Shown in pieces: positions 34,174 through 42,502 of a DNA stretch of 64,000 bases. The notes beneath the pieces are model-generated. The model saw only the letters and a program-made list of their open reading frames with translations, did no database searches and was not told the origin of the DNA. Position 1 is the first letter of the stretch. The number at the start of each line of letters is the position of its first letter. The stretch comes from Mariprofundus sp. NF. Its GTDB lineage: Bacteria; Pseudomonadota; Zetaproteobacteria; Mariprofundales; Mariprofundaceae. A program made the position numbers and the translations under genes. The stretch is from assembly GCF_013387455.1 (NCBI RefSeq), contig NZ_VWNC01000007.1, positions 93,850 through 157,849 on the forward strand, written 5' to 3'.

Positions 34174-35399
34174 ACAGAGATCTATGTCGCAGCACAGGTG
34201 TGCACACTCTATTTGGATTATTGGTAGCAGCGCTGCTATTGATTTCATCTGCTCAGGCAGCCGACGTTTCATGGCCAAAAGCACCACAGGTTGATGCCAG
34301 TTCCTGGGCCGTGATCGATGCCCGTTCCGGGCAGGTGGTCTCTGCCAGCAATGCCGATGAAAAACTACCGATGGCCAGTCTGACCAAGATGATGACCCTC
34401 TATCTCGCTTTTGAAGAGATTAAACTGGGACGATTGGACACCAATGCCCGTGTATCGGTCAGTAAAAAGGCGTGGAAAATCGGCGGCAGCAGCATGTTCC
34501 TTGAGCCACGCATGAAACCAACCGTAAAAGAGCTTCTGCACGGTATCGCCACCCTCTCCGGCAACGATGCATGTATTGTACTGGCTGAACATATTGATGG
34601 CTCTGAAGAGGGTTTTGCCCAGCGCATGAATGATAAAGCCAGACAGCTTGGCATGGTCAACTCCCACTTCCTCAACGCAACAGGTTTTCCGCAAGAGGGG
34701 CACTACAGCTCAGCCATGGATATGGCCATTCTTGGCGCTGCACTGTGGCGTGATTTCCCTGAGATGTATGAGATCTTTAGTGAAAAGGGTTACACCTTTG
34801 ATGGCCGTCACCAGCCCAATCGCAATCGTCTGCTGTGGAGCTATCCTGAAGCCGATGGTATCAAAACCGGCCACACCGAAGAGGCCGGTTACTGCCTTGT
34901 CGGTTCTGCTGAGATCAACACCACCCGTTTTGTCGCATCTGTTTTCGGTACGAGTTCGGATCGTTCTCGAGCTCAGCAGACCAAAACCCTGTTGCAGTTC
35001 AGCTTCCGTAACTTTGTAACCCTGCGCCCTACCGAGCGTGAAATTCGTCGTCAGGTTGAAGTCTTTGAAGGTACTGAATCTCAGGTCTGGCTGAAACCTG
35101 CCGATCCAATCTGGGTGACTGTTCCTAAAGGCAATGAGGCATCCCTCTCCTTCCGTCTGCGTTACGATGCACCGCTGAAAGCACCGATTCAGGAGGCTCA
35201 GAAGCTGGGCACCATCGATGCCGTTTTCGGTGATAACAGGGATACCGCGCAAGTGCTTAAATCTGTTGATATGATCGCCACACGTGCAGTGGAACGCGCC
35301 TCATGGATCAGCCGTCAGTGGGATGGTGTTCGTCTGTGGTGGCGTGAGCCCGATTCCGAAGAGAGCGAAGGCAGTGCAACTGAAGCAGGTCAGCAGTAA
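34167..35399 (+). CDS. dacA: D-alanyl-D-alanine carboxypeptidase (PBP5/6-like)
   Basis: 410 residues from ATG 34167, with GAGGAG upstream. A signal peptide ends near 'SSAQAA'. The penicillin-binding triads are intact: SxxK in 'MASLTKMMT', SxN in 'LSGNDA' and KTG in 'DGIKTGHTEEAG'. A C-terminal beta domain and a short amphipathic tail follow, as in PBP5. It trims the terminal D-Ala from peptidoglycan stem peptides in the periplasm. The D-amino-acid transaminase gene follows after 2 nt. Confidence 0.94.
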   Translation: MVNRDLCRSTGVHTLFGLLVAALLLISSAQAADVSWPKAPQVDASSWAVIDARSGQVVSASNADEKLPMASLTKMMTLYLAFEEIKLGRLDTNARVSVSKKAWKIGGSSMFLEPRMKPTVKELLHGIATLSGNDACIVLAEHIDGSEEGFAQRMNDKARQLGMVNSHFLNATGFPQEGHYSSAMDMAILGAALWRDFPEMYEIFSEKGYTFDGRHQPNRNRLLWSYPEADGIKTGHTEEAGYCLVGSAEINTTRFVASVFGTSSDRSRAQQTKTLLQFSFRNFVTLRPTEREIRRQVEVFEGTESQVWLKPADPIWVTVPKGNEASLSFRLRYDAPLKAPIQEAQKLGTIDAVFGDNRDTAQVLKSVDMIATRAVERASWISRQWDGVRLWWREPDSEESEGSATEAGQQ

Positions 35400-35401
35400 A
35401 C

Positions 35402-36253
35402 ATGCAGCTCACGGCCTGGGTCAATGGCCGCTTCCTGCCACTGGATGAGTCAACCATCCACATTGAAGACCGCGGCTTTCAGTTTGCCGATGGCGTTTAT
35501 GAAGTCATCGCCTGCTTTGGCGGCAAGTTTCTCGAACTTGATGCACATGTCGACCGTCTTCAGCGCTCATGTGAAGGCATCGGCATTAGACTACTGAAGT
35601 CGCGCCCTGAGTTGATCGAACTGATTCATGAAACCTACAGGCGTAACCCCTTTGATCACGCCATGATCTATGTGCAGGCTACCCGTGGCGTGGCACCACG
35701 CAGCCACCTTATTACGCAGGCGGTTGAACCGACACTGGTGATTACTTCCCGCGAACTCCCCTTCCCCTCATCTGAAAAACTGAGCGCGGGAGCCTCGGCT
35801 ATCACACTGCCGGATATCCGCTGGAAACGTTGTGATATCAAATCCATCGCACTGCTGGCCAGTGTGATCGGCAAACAGGAAGCGGCACGGCAAAACGTTG
35901 ATGAGGCGTTCTGGCTTGATGATGAGGGACACCTCCTTGAGGGCTGTGCGACCAACTGCTTTGCGGTGATTAACGGTGATATCGTCACCCACCCGCTTGA
36001 TCATCAGGTGCTCGGTGGCATCACCCGCTACCTGGCCCTGAAAGTTGCACGAGAACACGGCATCACTGTGGTTGAACGACCATGGAAGCTGGATGAACCC
36101 GGACTCACAGAATGCTTAATGAGCAGCACCACCAACGCTGTGGTTGCCGTCAGCCATATCGATAAGATCACTATCGGTGATGGCAAGGCTGGCCCGGTAT
36201 CTCTGAAACTGCGCCAGTGGATGCTGGATGAGTTCGAGGCGATGAAGCAGTGA
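35402..36253 (+). CDS. dat: D-amino-acid (D-alanine) transaminase
   Basis: 283 residues, class IV PLP aminotransferase. 'WVNGRFLPLDESTIHIEDRGFQFADGVYEVI' is the typical N-terminus; 'RWKRCDIKSIALLASV' carries the PLP lysine (in 'DIKS'), and 'LDDEGHLLEGCATNCFAVINGD' is the cofactor phosphate region. It interconverts D-alanine and D-glutamate with their keto acids. Its place directly after dacA suggests recycling of released D-Ala or supply of D-Glu. A branched-chain or ADC lyase role is less likely, given the sequence around the lysine. Confidence 0.87.
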   Translation: MQLTAWVNGRFLPLDESTIHIEDRGFQFADGVYEVIACFGGKFLELDAHVDRLQRSCEGIGIRLLKSRPELIELIHETYRRNPFDHAMIYVQATRGVAPRSHLITQAVEPTLVITSRELPFPSSEKLSAGASAITLPDIRWKRCDIKSIALLASVIGKQEAARQNVDEAFWLDDEGHLLEGCATNCFAVINGDIVTHPLDHQVLGGITRYLALKVAREHGITVVERPWKLDEPGLTECLMSSTTNAVVAVSHIDKITIGDGKAGPVSLKLRQWMLDEFEAMKQ

Positions 36254-36891
36254 ATAGAGTCAAAGCAGTTTTGCTGGATATGGATGGCACCATTGTCGAT
36301 GCCTTCCCCCCCATTATTCGCGCCCTGAACCAGACCTTTGTTGAGTATGGTCTGCCGCAGATGAGCGCAAAAGAGGTCAAACGGCACACCGGTCGGGGTG
36401 ACTGCAGTATGATCTCGCTGTTTGGTGATCGCCGTGAAGAGGCAGGCAAACGCTTCCTCGAAATTCACGATGAAGATTACCTCGAGCATATCAATCCACT
36501 ACCCGGTGCCGAAGCGCTGTTTGACTGGCTTAAAGAGATGGCTATTCCCTGTGCCATTGTAACCAGTAAGAGTCAGTCACGTGCTGAGGCACAGTTTGCT
36601 GCGCTGGGCTGGAACCATCATGTTGCGGCGATTATCGGTAAAATTGACGGGCGCCCTGAGAAACCTGATCCAACCCCGGTTCTGCTGGCCTGCGAAGCAC
36701 TCCATGTTCAACCTGAAGCCACGGTGATGATTGGTGATGGCATTGCCGACATGAAAGCGGCAACACGAGCAGGTAGTCGTGGTCTGGGACTATGCGACGC
36801 CTTCTCCAGCGAAGAGTTAAGTGAAGCCGGTGCATGTCACTGCTTTGATTCACTGGTTGAAATTCAAAGATGGCTGACAAAAGAGATATGA
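36250..36891 (+). CDS. HAD hydrolase, Gph-like phosphatase
   Basis: 213 residues with HAD motif I 'LLDMDGTIVDAFPPI', motif II Thr in 'AIVTSKSQS', motif III Lys in 'GRPEKPDPTPVLLA' and motif IV 'VMIGDGIADMKAATRAG'. It resembles phosphoglycolate phosphatase, which would serve photorespiration-type salvage in a RuBisCO-using organism, but related HADs have other substrates. GTG start overlapping dat by 4 nt. Confidence 0.85.
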   Translation: MNRVKAVLLDMDGTIVDAFPPIIRALNQTFVEYGLPQMSAKEVKRHTGRGDCSMISLFGDRREEAGKRFLEIHDEDYLEHINPLPGAEALFDWLKEMAIPCAIVTSKSQSRAEAQFAALGWNHHVAAIIGKIDGRPEKPDPTPVLLACEALHVQPEATVMIGDGIADMKAATRAGSRGLGLCDAFSSEELSEAGACHCFDSLVEIQRWLTKEI

Positions 36892-37733
36892 CAACTTCTG
36901 TTACAGAACCCGACACCCTTACCCGCTTCCTGCTCTCCGATGCATCGACACGTGGGGCGATTATCCGTGGCAGCGGCATCAATGCAGAGGCCAAACGCAT
37001 TCACGGTCTGAATGGCCCGGTTGCCGAGCTGTTCGGGCAGACCCTGCTCGCCTCTATTCTGCTGCTCAGCATCAGCAAAAGCGGTGTGCGGCAGGTACTG
37101 CAGCTCGATGCGGCAAACGGAGCATCAGCCCCGCTGCAACGGCTGCTCTCTGAAGCACGCGGTGGTGCAGTGCGCGGATTGGTTAGCTGGCAGGAGGAGC
37201 AGACTGCCCTGCGCTATGAAGATCATGCGGGATTAAGCAGCTGGATGGGAAACCCGATTCGCCTCTCTACAGTGCGTGATATGGGTGTAGGCCAACCCTA
37301 CATCTCCACCATTGAACATCACTCCGATTTTCTTGCCGACCATATCATTCACTATCTGCATCAGTCGGTACAGATCAGGGCTGATGTCATCCTCATTGGT
37401 GATCTGGCTATCCTGATTGAAGCGATGCCCGGCTGTGATGAGGAGAACTGGTTCAAAGCTGTAGAAGCGATGGCCAAAATTCCGGACAGCGTACTTGAAA
37501 ACGGCTCCACTGAATCGATCCTGAGCCACTTCTCATCATTGAACTGCAAAACCGTCGGCAGCGATAGCTACGCTTATCATTGTGACTGCACACAGGAGAA
37601 GATGAAGCTGGCACTGCAGGGCATTTCAAATGAGCAGCTACACGAACTCGCAGATGAGAACGGTAAAGTCACGCTCTCCTGCCAGTACTGCGACAACAGT
37701 TACGCGCTGGATATTGGTGAAGCTGAAGCGTGA
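36888..37733 (+). CDS. hslO: Hsp33 redox-regulated chaperone
   Basis: About 281 residues from ATG 36888, which overlaps the previous stop (ATGA); ATG 36870 is an alternative. The chaperone core has 'LNGPVAELFGQTLLASILL' and 'GNPIRLSTVRDMG'-type segments. The C-terminal zinc switch is complete: CDC and, about 30 residues later, CQYC. Hsp33 is activated by oxidative unfolding, when the four cysteines form disulfides. Confidence 0.93.
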   Translation: MTTSVTEPDTLTRFLLSDASTRGAIIRGSGINAEAKRIHGLNGPVAELFGQTLLASILLLSISKSGVRQVLQLDAANGASAPLQRLLSEARGGAVRGLVSWQEEQTALRYEDHAGLSSWMGNPIRLSTVRDMGVGQPYISTIEHHSDFLADHIIHYLHQSVQIRADVILIGDLAILIEAMPGCDEENWFKAVEAMAKIPDSVLENGSTESILSHFSSLNCKTVGSDSYAYHCDCTQEKMKLALQGISNEQLHELADENGKVTLSCQYCDNSYALDIGEAEA

Positions 37734-38436
37734 GCTAAAGGATCACGGGTTCTCCTATAACCTGATCCGCAGCCCGAAGAGAAAAACGCTAAGCATCATC
37801 GTCCGCGCCAACAGTGATATTGATGTACTGGTTCCGACCAGAACCCCGATTTCGTTTATCGAGAACTTCATCAGCAGTAAGTCAGACTGGATCAAGAAAA
37901 AGCTGCATTTTAACAGTGAGATAAGGCCATCCGTTAAAGTGAAAACATTCACGCAGGGTGAACCATTTCTGTTTCTGGGTGAACCACGAAATCTTGATAT
38001 TCAAACAGGCAGAAGAGCTGTTGCCATGGGCGAAGATCATCTTACTCTCACCCTGCCCGCCTCCACCGGTAATGAGAAAAAAACAGCGCTAGTCAGAAGA
38101 GTGATTGAGAAGTGGTATCGCCAGCAGGCTGAAATCCATCTCAAGCAGCGAACCGAGCAACTGGCTAAAGTGCTGGGCAAAAGCCCCACCCATGTCGGTG
38201 TAAAAGGTTACAGAAGCCGCTGGGGAAGTTGTCATCTTGATGGTCGCATCTATTTCAACTGGCGTCTGATTATGGCACCTGCATGGGTCATTGATTATGT
38301 CATCGTGCATGAACTCTGCCACCTGATTCACCACAACCATTCGAAAGATTACTGGGCTCTGGTGGAGTCTGTTATGCCCGACTATCGCCATGCCAAAGTG
38401 TGGTTAAAAACCAATTGCAACACACTTGATCTATAA
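37717..38436 (+). CDS. YgjP/SprT-like zinc metallopeptidase (DUF45)
   Basis: About 239 residues from GTG 37717 (TTG 37714 is equivalent), overlapping hslO by 17 nt. The metal site is 'VIVHELCHLIHHNHSKDYW', an HExxH variant (HELCH) with a downstream His, preceded by the family segment 'YRSRWGSCHLDGRIYFNWRLI'. Members are predicted cytoplasmic metalloproteases of unknown substrate. Confidence 0.87.
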   Translation: MKLKRELKDHGFSYNLIRSPKRKTLSIIVRANSDIDVLVPTRTPISFIENFISSKSDWIKKKLHFNSEIRPSVKVKTFTQGEPFLFLGEPRNLDIQTGRRAVAMGEDHLTLTLPASTGNEKKTALVRRVIEKWYRQQAEIHLKQRTEQLAKVLGKSPTHVGVKGYRSRWGSCHLDGRIYFNWRLIMAPAWVIDYVIVHELCHLIHHNHSKDYWALVESVMPDYRHAKVWLKTNCNTLDL

Positions 38437-38526
38437 ACAGCTGACGTCGAAAACTCAACTCTGGCTCAATATATGCGATAGATATCTGTATGAGGTGAGA
38501 TGAAATAAAAAATGCGAGGTAGTGTC

Positions 38527-38844
38527 ATGAGGACTATGAATCTATCAGAACTGACCAACAGGCAGCATCGCTATTTTTCTGAGAACAGGGTTCACCATCA
38601 AGAGCAGAATGATTGGCATATCGATGTTTATGATGCCCCTTTCGATTTCATCCATGTCTCCACAGCATCCAAAGCGATCACCGAAGTAAGTTCCATCGAT
38701 AAAATTGCCGAGCGTTTTATTGAAGGAGGTGGTGATATTGTCCGCTCAAAACTGGAGATTCCGGGCATTGGCACCCTGATTACCTGTGCCGACACCATCG
38801 GTCAGCGCTTCTCATTTATCGAAACAGAATCCGAACAGGCGTAA
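38527..38844 (+). CDS. Short VOC/glyoxalase-like domain protein
   Basis: 105 residues from ATG 38527, with GAGG upstream. The last half, 'IAERFIEGGGDIVRSKLEIPGIGTLITCADTIGQRFSFIE', matches the C-terminal strand set of vicinal-oxygen-chelate domains; the N-terminal half is divergent and the usual first metal ligand is not evident. It may be a half-domain that works as a dimer. It ends convergently 12 nt from the methyltransferase gene. Confidence 0.5.
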   Translation: MRTMNLSELTNRQHRYFSENRVHHQEQNDWHIDVYDAPFDFIHVSTASKAITEVSSIDKIAERFIEGGGDIVRSKLEIPGIGTLITCADTIGQRFSFIETESEQA

Positions 38845-38856
38845 TCGCCCCCTGCT

Positions 38857-39456
38857 TCAACGTCTCATATAGATGGTGAAATCATTAGCAAGATAGTCGT
38901 CATGCAACTCGCAATTGGGGCAGAGTGTTTTGCAGTACGCCAGCATCTCAAGTGGATCAACACTCTGCAGGTCATGTGCCCTGAGATGGCGAGCATCAAG
39001 CATATTAAAGGCAACACCCTTGCGGCACAGGGCATACATGCGGGCGATCTGTCTGCGCGCATACTCCCCCTCATCATGAAGCTGCTCATTCATCGCACCG
39101 GATAGAACCACCCAGTCAAATGCACCATTCTCAAGTTCAAAATCGCTCAACTCAGCACACAACAGTTCACACTCAGGATGCCGCTCGCGTGCCGTATAGA
39201 TCAGATCGGGAGAGATATCGACACCGGTAAAGTGAACAGGCACTCCCTGCCCCTCAATCCAGCTTTTGAAATCAGCGAATCCACAACCAACATCGAGCAC
39301 CGAATCACCATTCTGAATGCCGATATCCGCCAGCACATTGAAGCGAATCTCCTGAATCTCACGGCTCGACCAGTAGAGCGCATTGGGGTGATAGCCATGT
39401 CTGGTCAGGCTATCGCGATGTTTATCGATGATACGCTTACGCTGCTCTTCTTTCAT
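38857..39456 (-). CDS. Class I SAM-dependent methyltransferase
   Basis: 199 residues with the SAM-binding motif I 'VLDVGCGFADF', an acidic end of strand 2 ('FTGVDISPDLI') and motif 'FDWVVLSGAMNE'. Substrate unknown; the small size suggests a small-molecule or protein substrate. Transcribed away from the membrane protein gene that follows. Confidence 0.82.
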   Translation of the reverse strand: MKEEQRKRIIDKHRDSLTRHGYHPNALYWSSREIQEIRFNVLADIGIQNGDSVLDVGCGFADFKSWIEGQGVPVHFTGVDISPDLIYTARERHPECELLCAELSDFELENGAFDWVVLSGAMNEQLHDEGEYARRQIARMYALCRKGVAFNMLDARHLRAHDLQSVDPLEMLAYCKTLCPNCELHDDYLANDFTIYMRR

Positions 39457-39558
39457 TGGGGAAAAGTACCATAAAGCTTTGTCTCCGAGTTAATGATAAT
39501 TGCCGAAGGTGTTCAACTTATCTAATCTCTGTTGATATAAAGCAATGGAGGGTAAGAC

Positions 39559-39606
39559 ATGCGCCATATTAACCCAGCCCCCTCTACCCCTACTGCATCA
39601 GCATGA
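39559..39606 (+). CDS. Possible 15-residue leader ORF
   Basis: GGAGGG 6 nt before ATG 39559 is one of the best ribosome sites in the region. The frame encodes a 15-residue peptide rich in Pro, Ser, Thr and Ala, and its TGA (39604-39606) overlaps the ATG of the next gene (ATGA). It may serve to couple translation. No conservation can be judged. Confidence 0.25.
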   Translation: MRHINPAPSTPTASA

Positions 39607-40115
39607 AACTTCGCAACGACATAAAGATCAACGGCAAGCTGTATCCAAAAGGGAGTGAAATTTCAGGGCTGAAAATCTACCCCTTCTTTCTATTTCATAT
39701 GCTGGCTTTCGGTCTCTCCGGTTTTGTCATGGCCTATTCGGATGAGGGTCCGCCAACCCTGTTTCTCTATCTCTTTGGTGGCATTGCCATTCTGTCCTAC
39801 ATCGTCTTCTATCTTACCTTTTTCGGCCGTGATGAAGTCAAATGGATGTTCATCAACTCCGCCCTGGGACTGTTCGGCATCTATACCGAGATCAATTGGA
39901 TACTGTCCTTTTTCGGGAAAGTCGTTGGTAATTACCCCCTCTCCGTTCATGTGATCCCTTTTCTCTTCTATATCCTCTACACCTTCCTCATCAGGCAAGC
40001 CCTGATCGACCTGACCAATTCCCGAGAAAACCTGGCACGCAGGAAAATGGTCGATCAGTTCTATGTCACTGCCTCTACCCTGCTTTACACCTATATCTAT
40101 TTCGCCAACAGGTGA
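39603..40115 (+). CDS. Multi-pass membrane protein of unknown function
   Basis: 170 residues with four or five hydrophobic segments: 'PFFLFHMLAFGLSGFVMAY', 'LFLYLFGGIAILSYIVFYLTFF', 'WMFINSALGLFGIYTEINWILSFF' and 'VIPFLFYILYTFLIRQALI'. No family recognised. It has no ribosome site of its own and starts at the ATGA overlap with the small leader ORF. Confidence 0.6.
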   Translation: MKLRNDIKINGKLYPKGSEISGLKIYPFFLFHMLAFGLSGFVMAYSDEGPPTLFLYLFGGIAILSYIVFYLTFFGRDEVKWMFINSALGLFGIYTEINWILSFFGKVVGNYPLSVHVIPFLFYILYTFLIRQALIDLTNSRENLARRKMVDQFYVTASTLLYTYIYFANR

Positions 40116-40123
40116 TTTTCTGT

Positions 40124-40150
40124 CGAAACCGACCAAACCGACGGGGTCGG
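40124..40150. repeat. Short REP-like palindrome, copy A of CGAAACCGAC
   Basis: CGAAACCGAC (40124-40133) is followed by a CCGAC-GGG-GTCGG hairpin. The same 10-mer followed by a G-run recurs at 45390-45399, on the far side of the ParDE/amine-oxidation region. Confidence 0.35.
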
Positions 40151-40190
40151 ACCAAGCTAAAGCATTGATTCAGTTGTATTAGTGCAGAAA

Positions 40191-40212
40191 TAAGCCCTAT
40201 TTATTGGGCTTA
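40191..40212 (+). terminator. Hairpin after the membrane protein gene
   Basis: TAAGCCC and GGGCTTA form a 7-bp stem with an 8-nt A/T loop about 75 nt after the stop. There is no clear T-run, so it is a weak intrinsic terminator candidate. Confidence 0.3.
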
Positions 40213-40303
40213 GAGGCTCCTTTTCAGGGTCAAAATGGACATTGTAAGCAATGACTTAATAGCAAGCACCCGAGGCATGGTCTTGCATTACAACATTTTA
40301 TCA

Positions 40304-40606
40304 TTACTGCTGAGATGGAAGGTGGCGCACTGGGTCCATATTTTGATGCAGGATATCGACGATAACGATGTGATCAGCTTTCGTAAGATAGTAAATGATA
40401 TGGCTGCCGGACGGGTGACTACTTAGTTCCGAGGCGATCTCCGTTCTGACTCTACCAATCTCGGGTGATCTGTTGAGAAGATGAAAGCAGTGATCAAGCT
40501 GCTTGATGTAAGCGCACCTCTGCTTTCGGCCTCAACGCTGTTCAGTAAAAGCAGCAATCTGAATAAGGCTGGCCTTCGCAGCAGGAGTGAGACGGAAAAC
40601 GGCCAT
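40304..40606 (-). pseudogene. parE: ParE-family toxin gene with an in-frame TGA at codon 25
   Basis: The minus strand encodes a complete ParE/RelE-like toxin of 100 codons. Its ATG (40604-40606) overlaps the ParD stop in the classic TGATG arrangement. Residues 1-24 read 'MAVFRLTPAAKASLIQIAAF' plus TEQR, then TGA (40532-40534). The same frame continues 'GRKQRCAYIKQLDHCFHLL', 'SPEIGRVRTEI' and a typical ParE ending 'HIVIVDILHQNMDPVRHL'. In homologues the position after E-Q is Trp (TGG), so a TGG-to-TGA change is the simplest explanation. The toxin is probably inactive unless the stop is read through. Confidence 0.82.
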
Positions 40607-40866
40607 CAGCTCCGGCTGTCCAACTCGCGCATCAAATGTTCGTAATCGTAGTCGGCATGCACACCCTCTCTGGCTTCAACCAGGCCCGGTTTTAGCATCT
40701 CTTTCAGACGGGCCAGTTTCAGTTCGTGAAGAAGCTTATCGTTGGAGTCGGTGTTGCGAATGGCTTCGCGAATAAATTCACTGGCGTTGTTGTACATGCC
40801 GCTGGCCACTTTGCTTTGCACCAACTGCATTAACTCTTTCGTGAGTGAAACATTCATTGTCGGCAT
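40606..40866 (-). CDS. parD: ParD-family ribbon-helix-helix antitoxin
   Basis: 86 residues. The N-terminus 'MNVSLTKELMQLVQSKVASGMYNNASEFIREAIR' is the ParD/CopG DNA-binding fold, and the C-terminal part 'LLHELKLARLKEMLKPGLVEAREG' is the toxin-binding region. GGAGG is 5 nt before the ATG. ParD normally neutralises ParE and represses the operon; here the toxin frame is interrupted, so the antitoxin may persist as a relic or as an anti-addiction factor. Confidence 0.88.
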   Translation of the reverse strand: MPTMNVSLTKELMQLVQSKVASGMYNNASEFIREAIRNTDSNDKLLHELKLARLKEMLKPGLVEAREGVHADYDYEHLMRELDSRS

Positions 40867-40964
40867 ATCGGCCTCCGGATGGCAAAGATTGCGTGGATTG
40901 CGCCATCATCAAAAATATCGAGCAAGATGATTCAACATTCATGACTCCCACGCCAAGTCCTGCT

Positions 40965-40991
40965 TTGACATGAAATTCAGCATGCTAAAAT
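40965..40991 (+). promoter_or_regulatory. Candidate promoter for the OCD-Hcn-RidA operon
   Basis: Perfect TTGACA at 40965-40970 and TAAAAT at 40986-40991 with a 15-nt spacer, shorter than ideal. It lies about 145 nt upstream of the first gene and before the hairpin at 41084. Confidence 0.4.
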
Positions 40992-41083
40992 TATCTGATA
41001 TTTTATTAAAAAACATCAATTCGATGGTTTATCGACCTTTAATTCAGAGCATGTTTTATGTATCATCTTCTGCCGTAAAACCT

Positions 41084-41104
41084 TCCCGGAGAATCCGGGT
41101 TTTG
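41084..41104 (+). terminator. Leader hairpin followed by TTTT (possible attenuator)
   Basis: CCCGGA-GAA-TCCGGG with a following TTTT lies in the leader 33 nt before the ATG of the ornithine cyclodeaminase-like gene. The flanking AAAACC can also pair with GGTTTT. It may be an intrinsic terminator that controls entry into the operon. Confidence 0.35.
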
Positions 41105-41136
41105 GATCAAATAGAGATCATCAAAAGAAGGACGAC

Positions 41137-42195
41137 ATGAGTCATCACGAAGTAGATTTTAATTATTTTTCTCAGGAGAGCCTGCTTGACGCAGGCTGTT
41201 TTGATATGCGTTTGATTATCGGGGTAGTGGAGCAGACGCTATTGGACTTTGAAAAAGGTTCGATCATGTTTCCGGAGAAAATTGTACAGATTTTCGACGA
41301 AGCGACTCAGAACCGGATCAACTGTCTGCCAGCAACGATGCTTGATGAGAAGATATGCGGTGTAAAATGGGTGTCGGTATTCCCTGATAATCCACGCAAA
41401 TATGATGTGCAGAATCTATCGGCAATTTTTGTATTGTCGGAGATCGAACGCGGTTTCCCTGTCGCGGTGATGGATGGCACGCTCGCCTCCAATATGCGGG
41501 TGGGAGCTGTTGGTGCTGTTGCTGCGAAGCATCTTGCCATTAAGAATGCGGAAACCATCGGCTTTATCGGTGCCGGAGAGCAGGCAAAGATGCACCTTCT
41601 GGCGATGAAGGTGGTGCGCCCCTCGCTTAAGGTATGCCGTGTTACGGCGCTGAGTGCTGCTGAGGAGCAGGGATTTATCGATCAGCTCTCTCCGATTTTG
41701 CCCGATATGGAGTTTGTCGCTACAAACGGTGATATCCGCTTAGCGATGGAGGGGGCCGATATTCTGGTCACCGCAACAGGTGCTCAGGCACCACTGCTGA
41801 AAGCTGAGTGGGTCAAGCCGGGTGCCTTTTACAGCCATGTTGGTGGCTGGGAGGATGAATATGCTGTGGCCGCCCTCTGCGACAAGATTGTCTGCGACGA
41901 TTGGGATACGGTGAAGCATCGTACGCAGACAGTGAGCCGGATGTATAAAGAGGGGCTGATCAGTGATGACGATGTTCATGCAGATCTGCATGAGTTGGTA
42001 TCGGGCGATAAGCCGGGTCGCGAATCAGATGATGAGCGCATCTATTTCGATGCCGTAGGGCTCTCATTCCTTGATGTCGCCATTGCGCTGACCATGTTTA
42101 AGCGTGCCAAGGCTGCCGGCGTGGGCAAATCTCTGGAGCTACAGCACGAGATGATTTTTGAACACTTTGATATCGCCAGTAAGGTGCTTCTGTAG
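41137..42195 (+). CDS. Ornithine cyclodeaminase / mu-crystallin family protein
   Basis: 352 residues. The family fold is shown by 'MFPEKIVQIFDE', the dimer/active-site stretch 'GVKWVSVFPDNPRKYD', 'MDGTLASNMRVGAVGAVAAKHLA' and the NAD(P)-binding 'ETIGFIGAGEQAKMHLLAM'. Members include ornithine cyclodeaminase (ornithine to proline), ketimine reductases and alanine or opine dehydrogenases, so the reaction is not fixed by sequence. AGAAGGA precedes ATG 41137. It leads a five-gene cassette with a three-subunit amine dehydrogenase and RidA, which favours cyclic imino acid or opine metabolism. Confidence 0.85.
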   Translation: MSHHEVDFNYFSQESLLDAGCFDMRLIIGVVEQTLLDFEKGSIMFPEKIVQIFDEATQNRINCLPATMLDEKICGVKWVSVFPDNPRKYDVQNLSAIFVLSEIERGFPVAVMDGTLASNMRVGAVGAVAAKHLAIKNAETIGFIGAGEQAKMHLLAMKVVRPSLKVCRVTALSAAEEQGFIDQLSPILPDMEFVATNGDIRLAMEGADILVTATGAQAPLLKAEWVKPGAFYSHVGGWEDEYAVAALCDKIVCDDWDTVKHRTQTVSRMYKEGLISDDDVHADLHELVSGDKPGRESDDERIYFDAVGLSFLDVAIALTMFKRAKAAGVGKSLELQHEMIFEHFDIASKVLL

Positions 42196-42199
42196 TTCG

Positions 42200-42502
42200 A
42201 TGCCTGTTTTCCGTCGTTTAGATGAGCCTGAGAGTCGCTGGGTTGAGATCCATATTGATGGCCAACCCACACAAGCACGTGAAGGTGATTCAGTAGCTGC
42301 CGCACTGCTTGCTGCGGGGCTTCGATCGTGCCGTACCACGCCCATATCGGGAGCAGCGCGTGCCCCCTTCTGCATGATGGGTGTCTGCTATGAGTGCCTG
42401 GTGGAGATCGATGGTGTACCAAACCGGCAATCCTGTCAGATTACTGTAGAGGAAGGGATGCAGATTCGCCGCCAGATCGGTACAGCTGAAGGATACAGCT
42501 GA
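42200..42502 (+). CDS. HcnA-like [2Fe-2S] ferredoxin subunit
   Basis: 100 residues from ATG 42200, 4 nt after the previous stop. A small plant-type [2Fe-2S] domain with 'PFCMMGVCYECLVEIDGVPNRQSC' trimmed to the key cysteines in FCMMGVCYEC and the later QSC. It corresponds to the alpha/small subunit of HcnABC-type dehydrogenases (hydrogen cyanide synthase, opine oxidases, D-hydroxyproline dehydrogenase). It would pass electrons from the flavin subunits to the respiratory chain. Confidence 0.84.
   Translation: MPVFRRLDEPESRWVEIHIDGQPTQAREGDSVAAALLAAGLRSCRTTPISGAARAPFCMMGVCYECLVEIDGVPNRQSCQITVEEGMQIRRQIGTAEGYS

Noticed and set aside
40235..40426. 63-codon plus-strand ORF in the gap before parD
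   Set aside because: It is the reverse-strand shadow of the 3' half of the interrupted parE frame, which is clearly protein-like.
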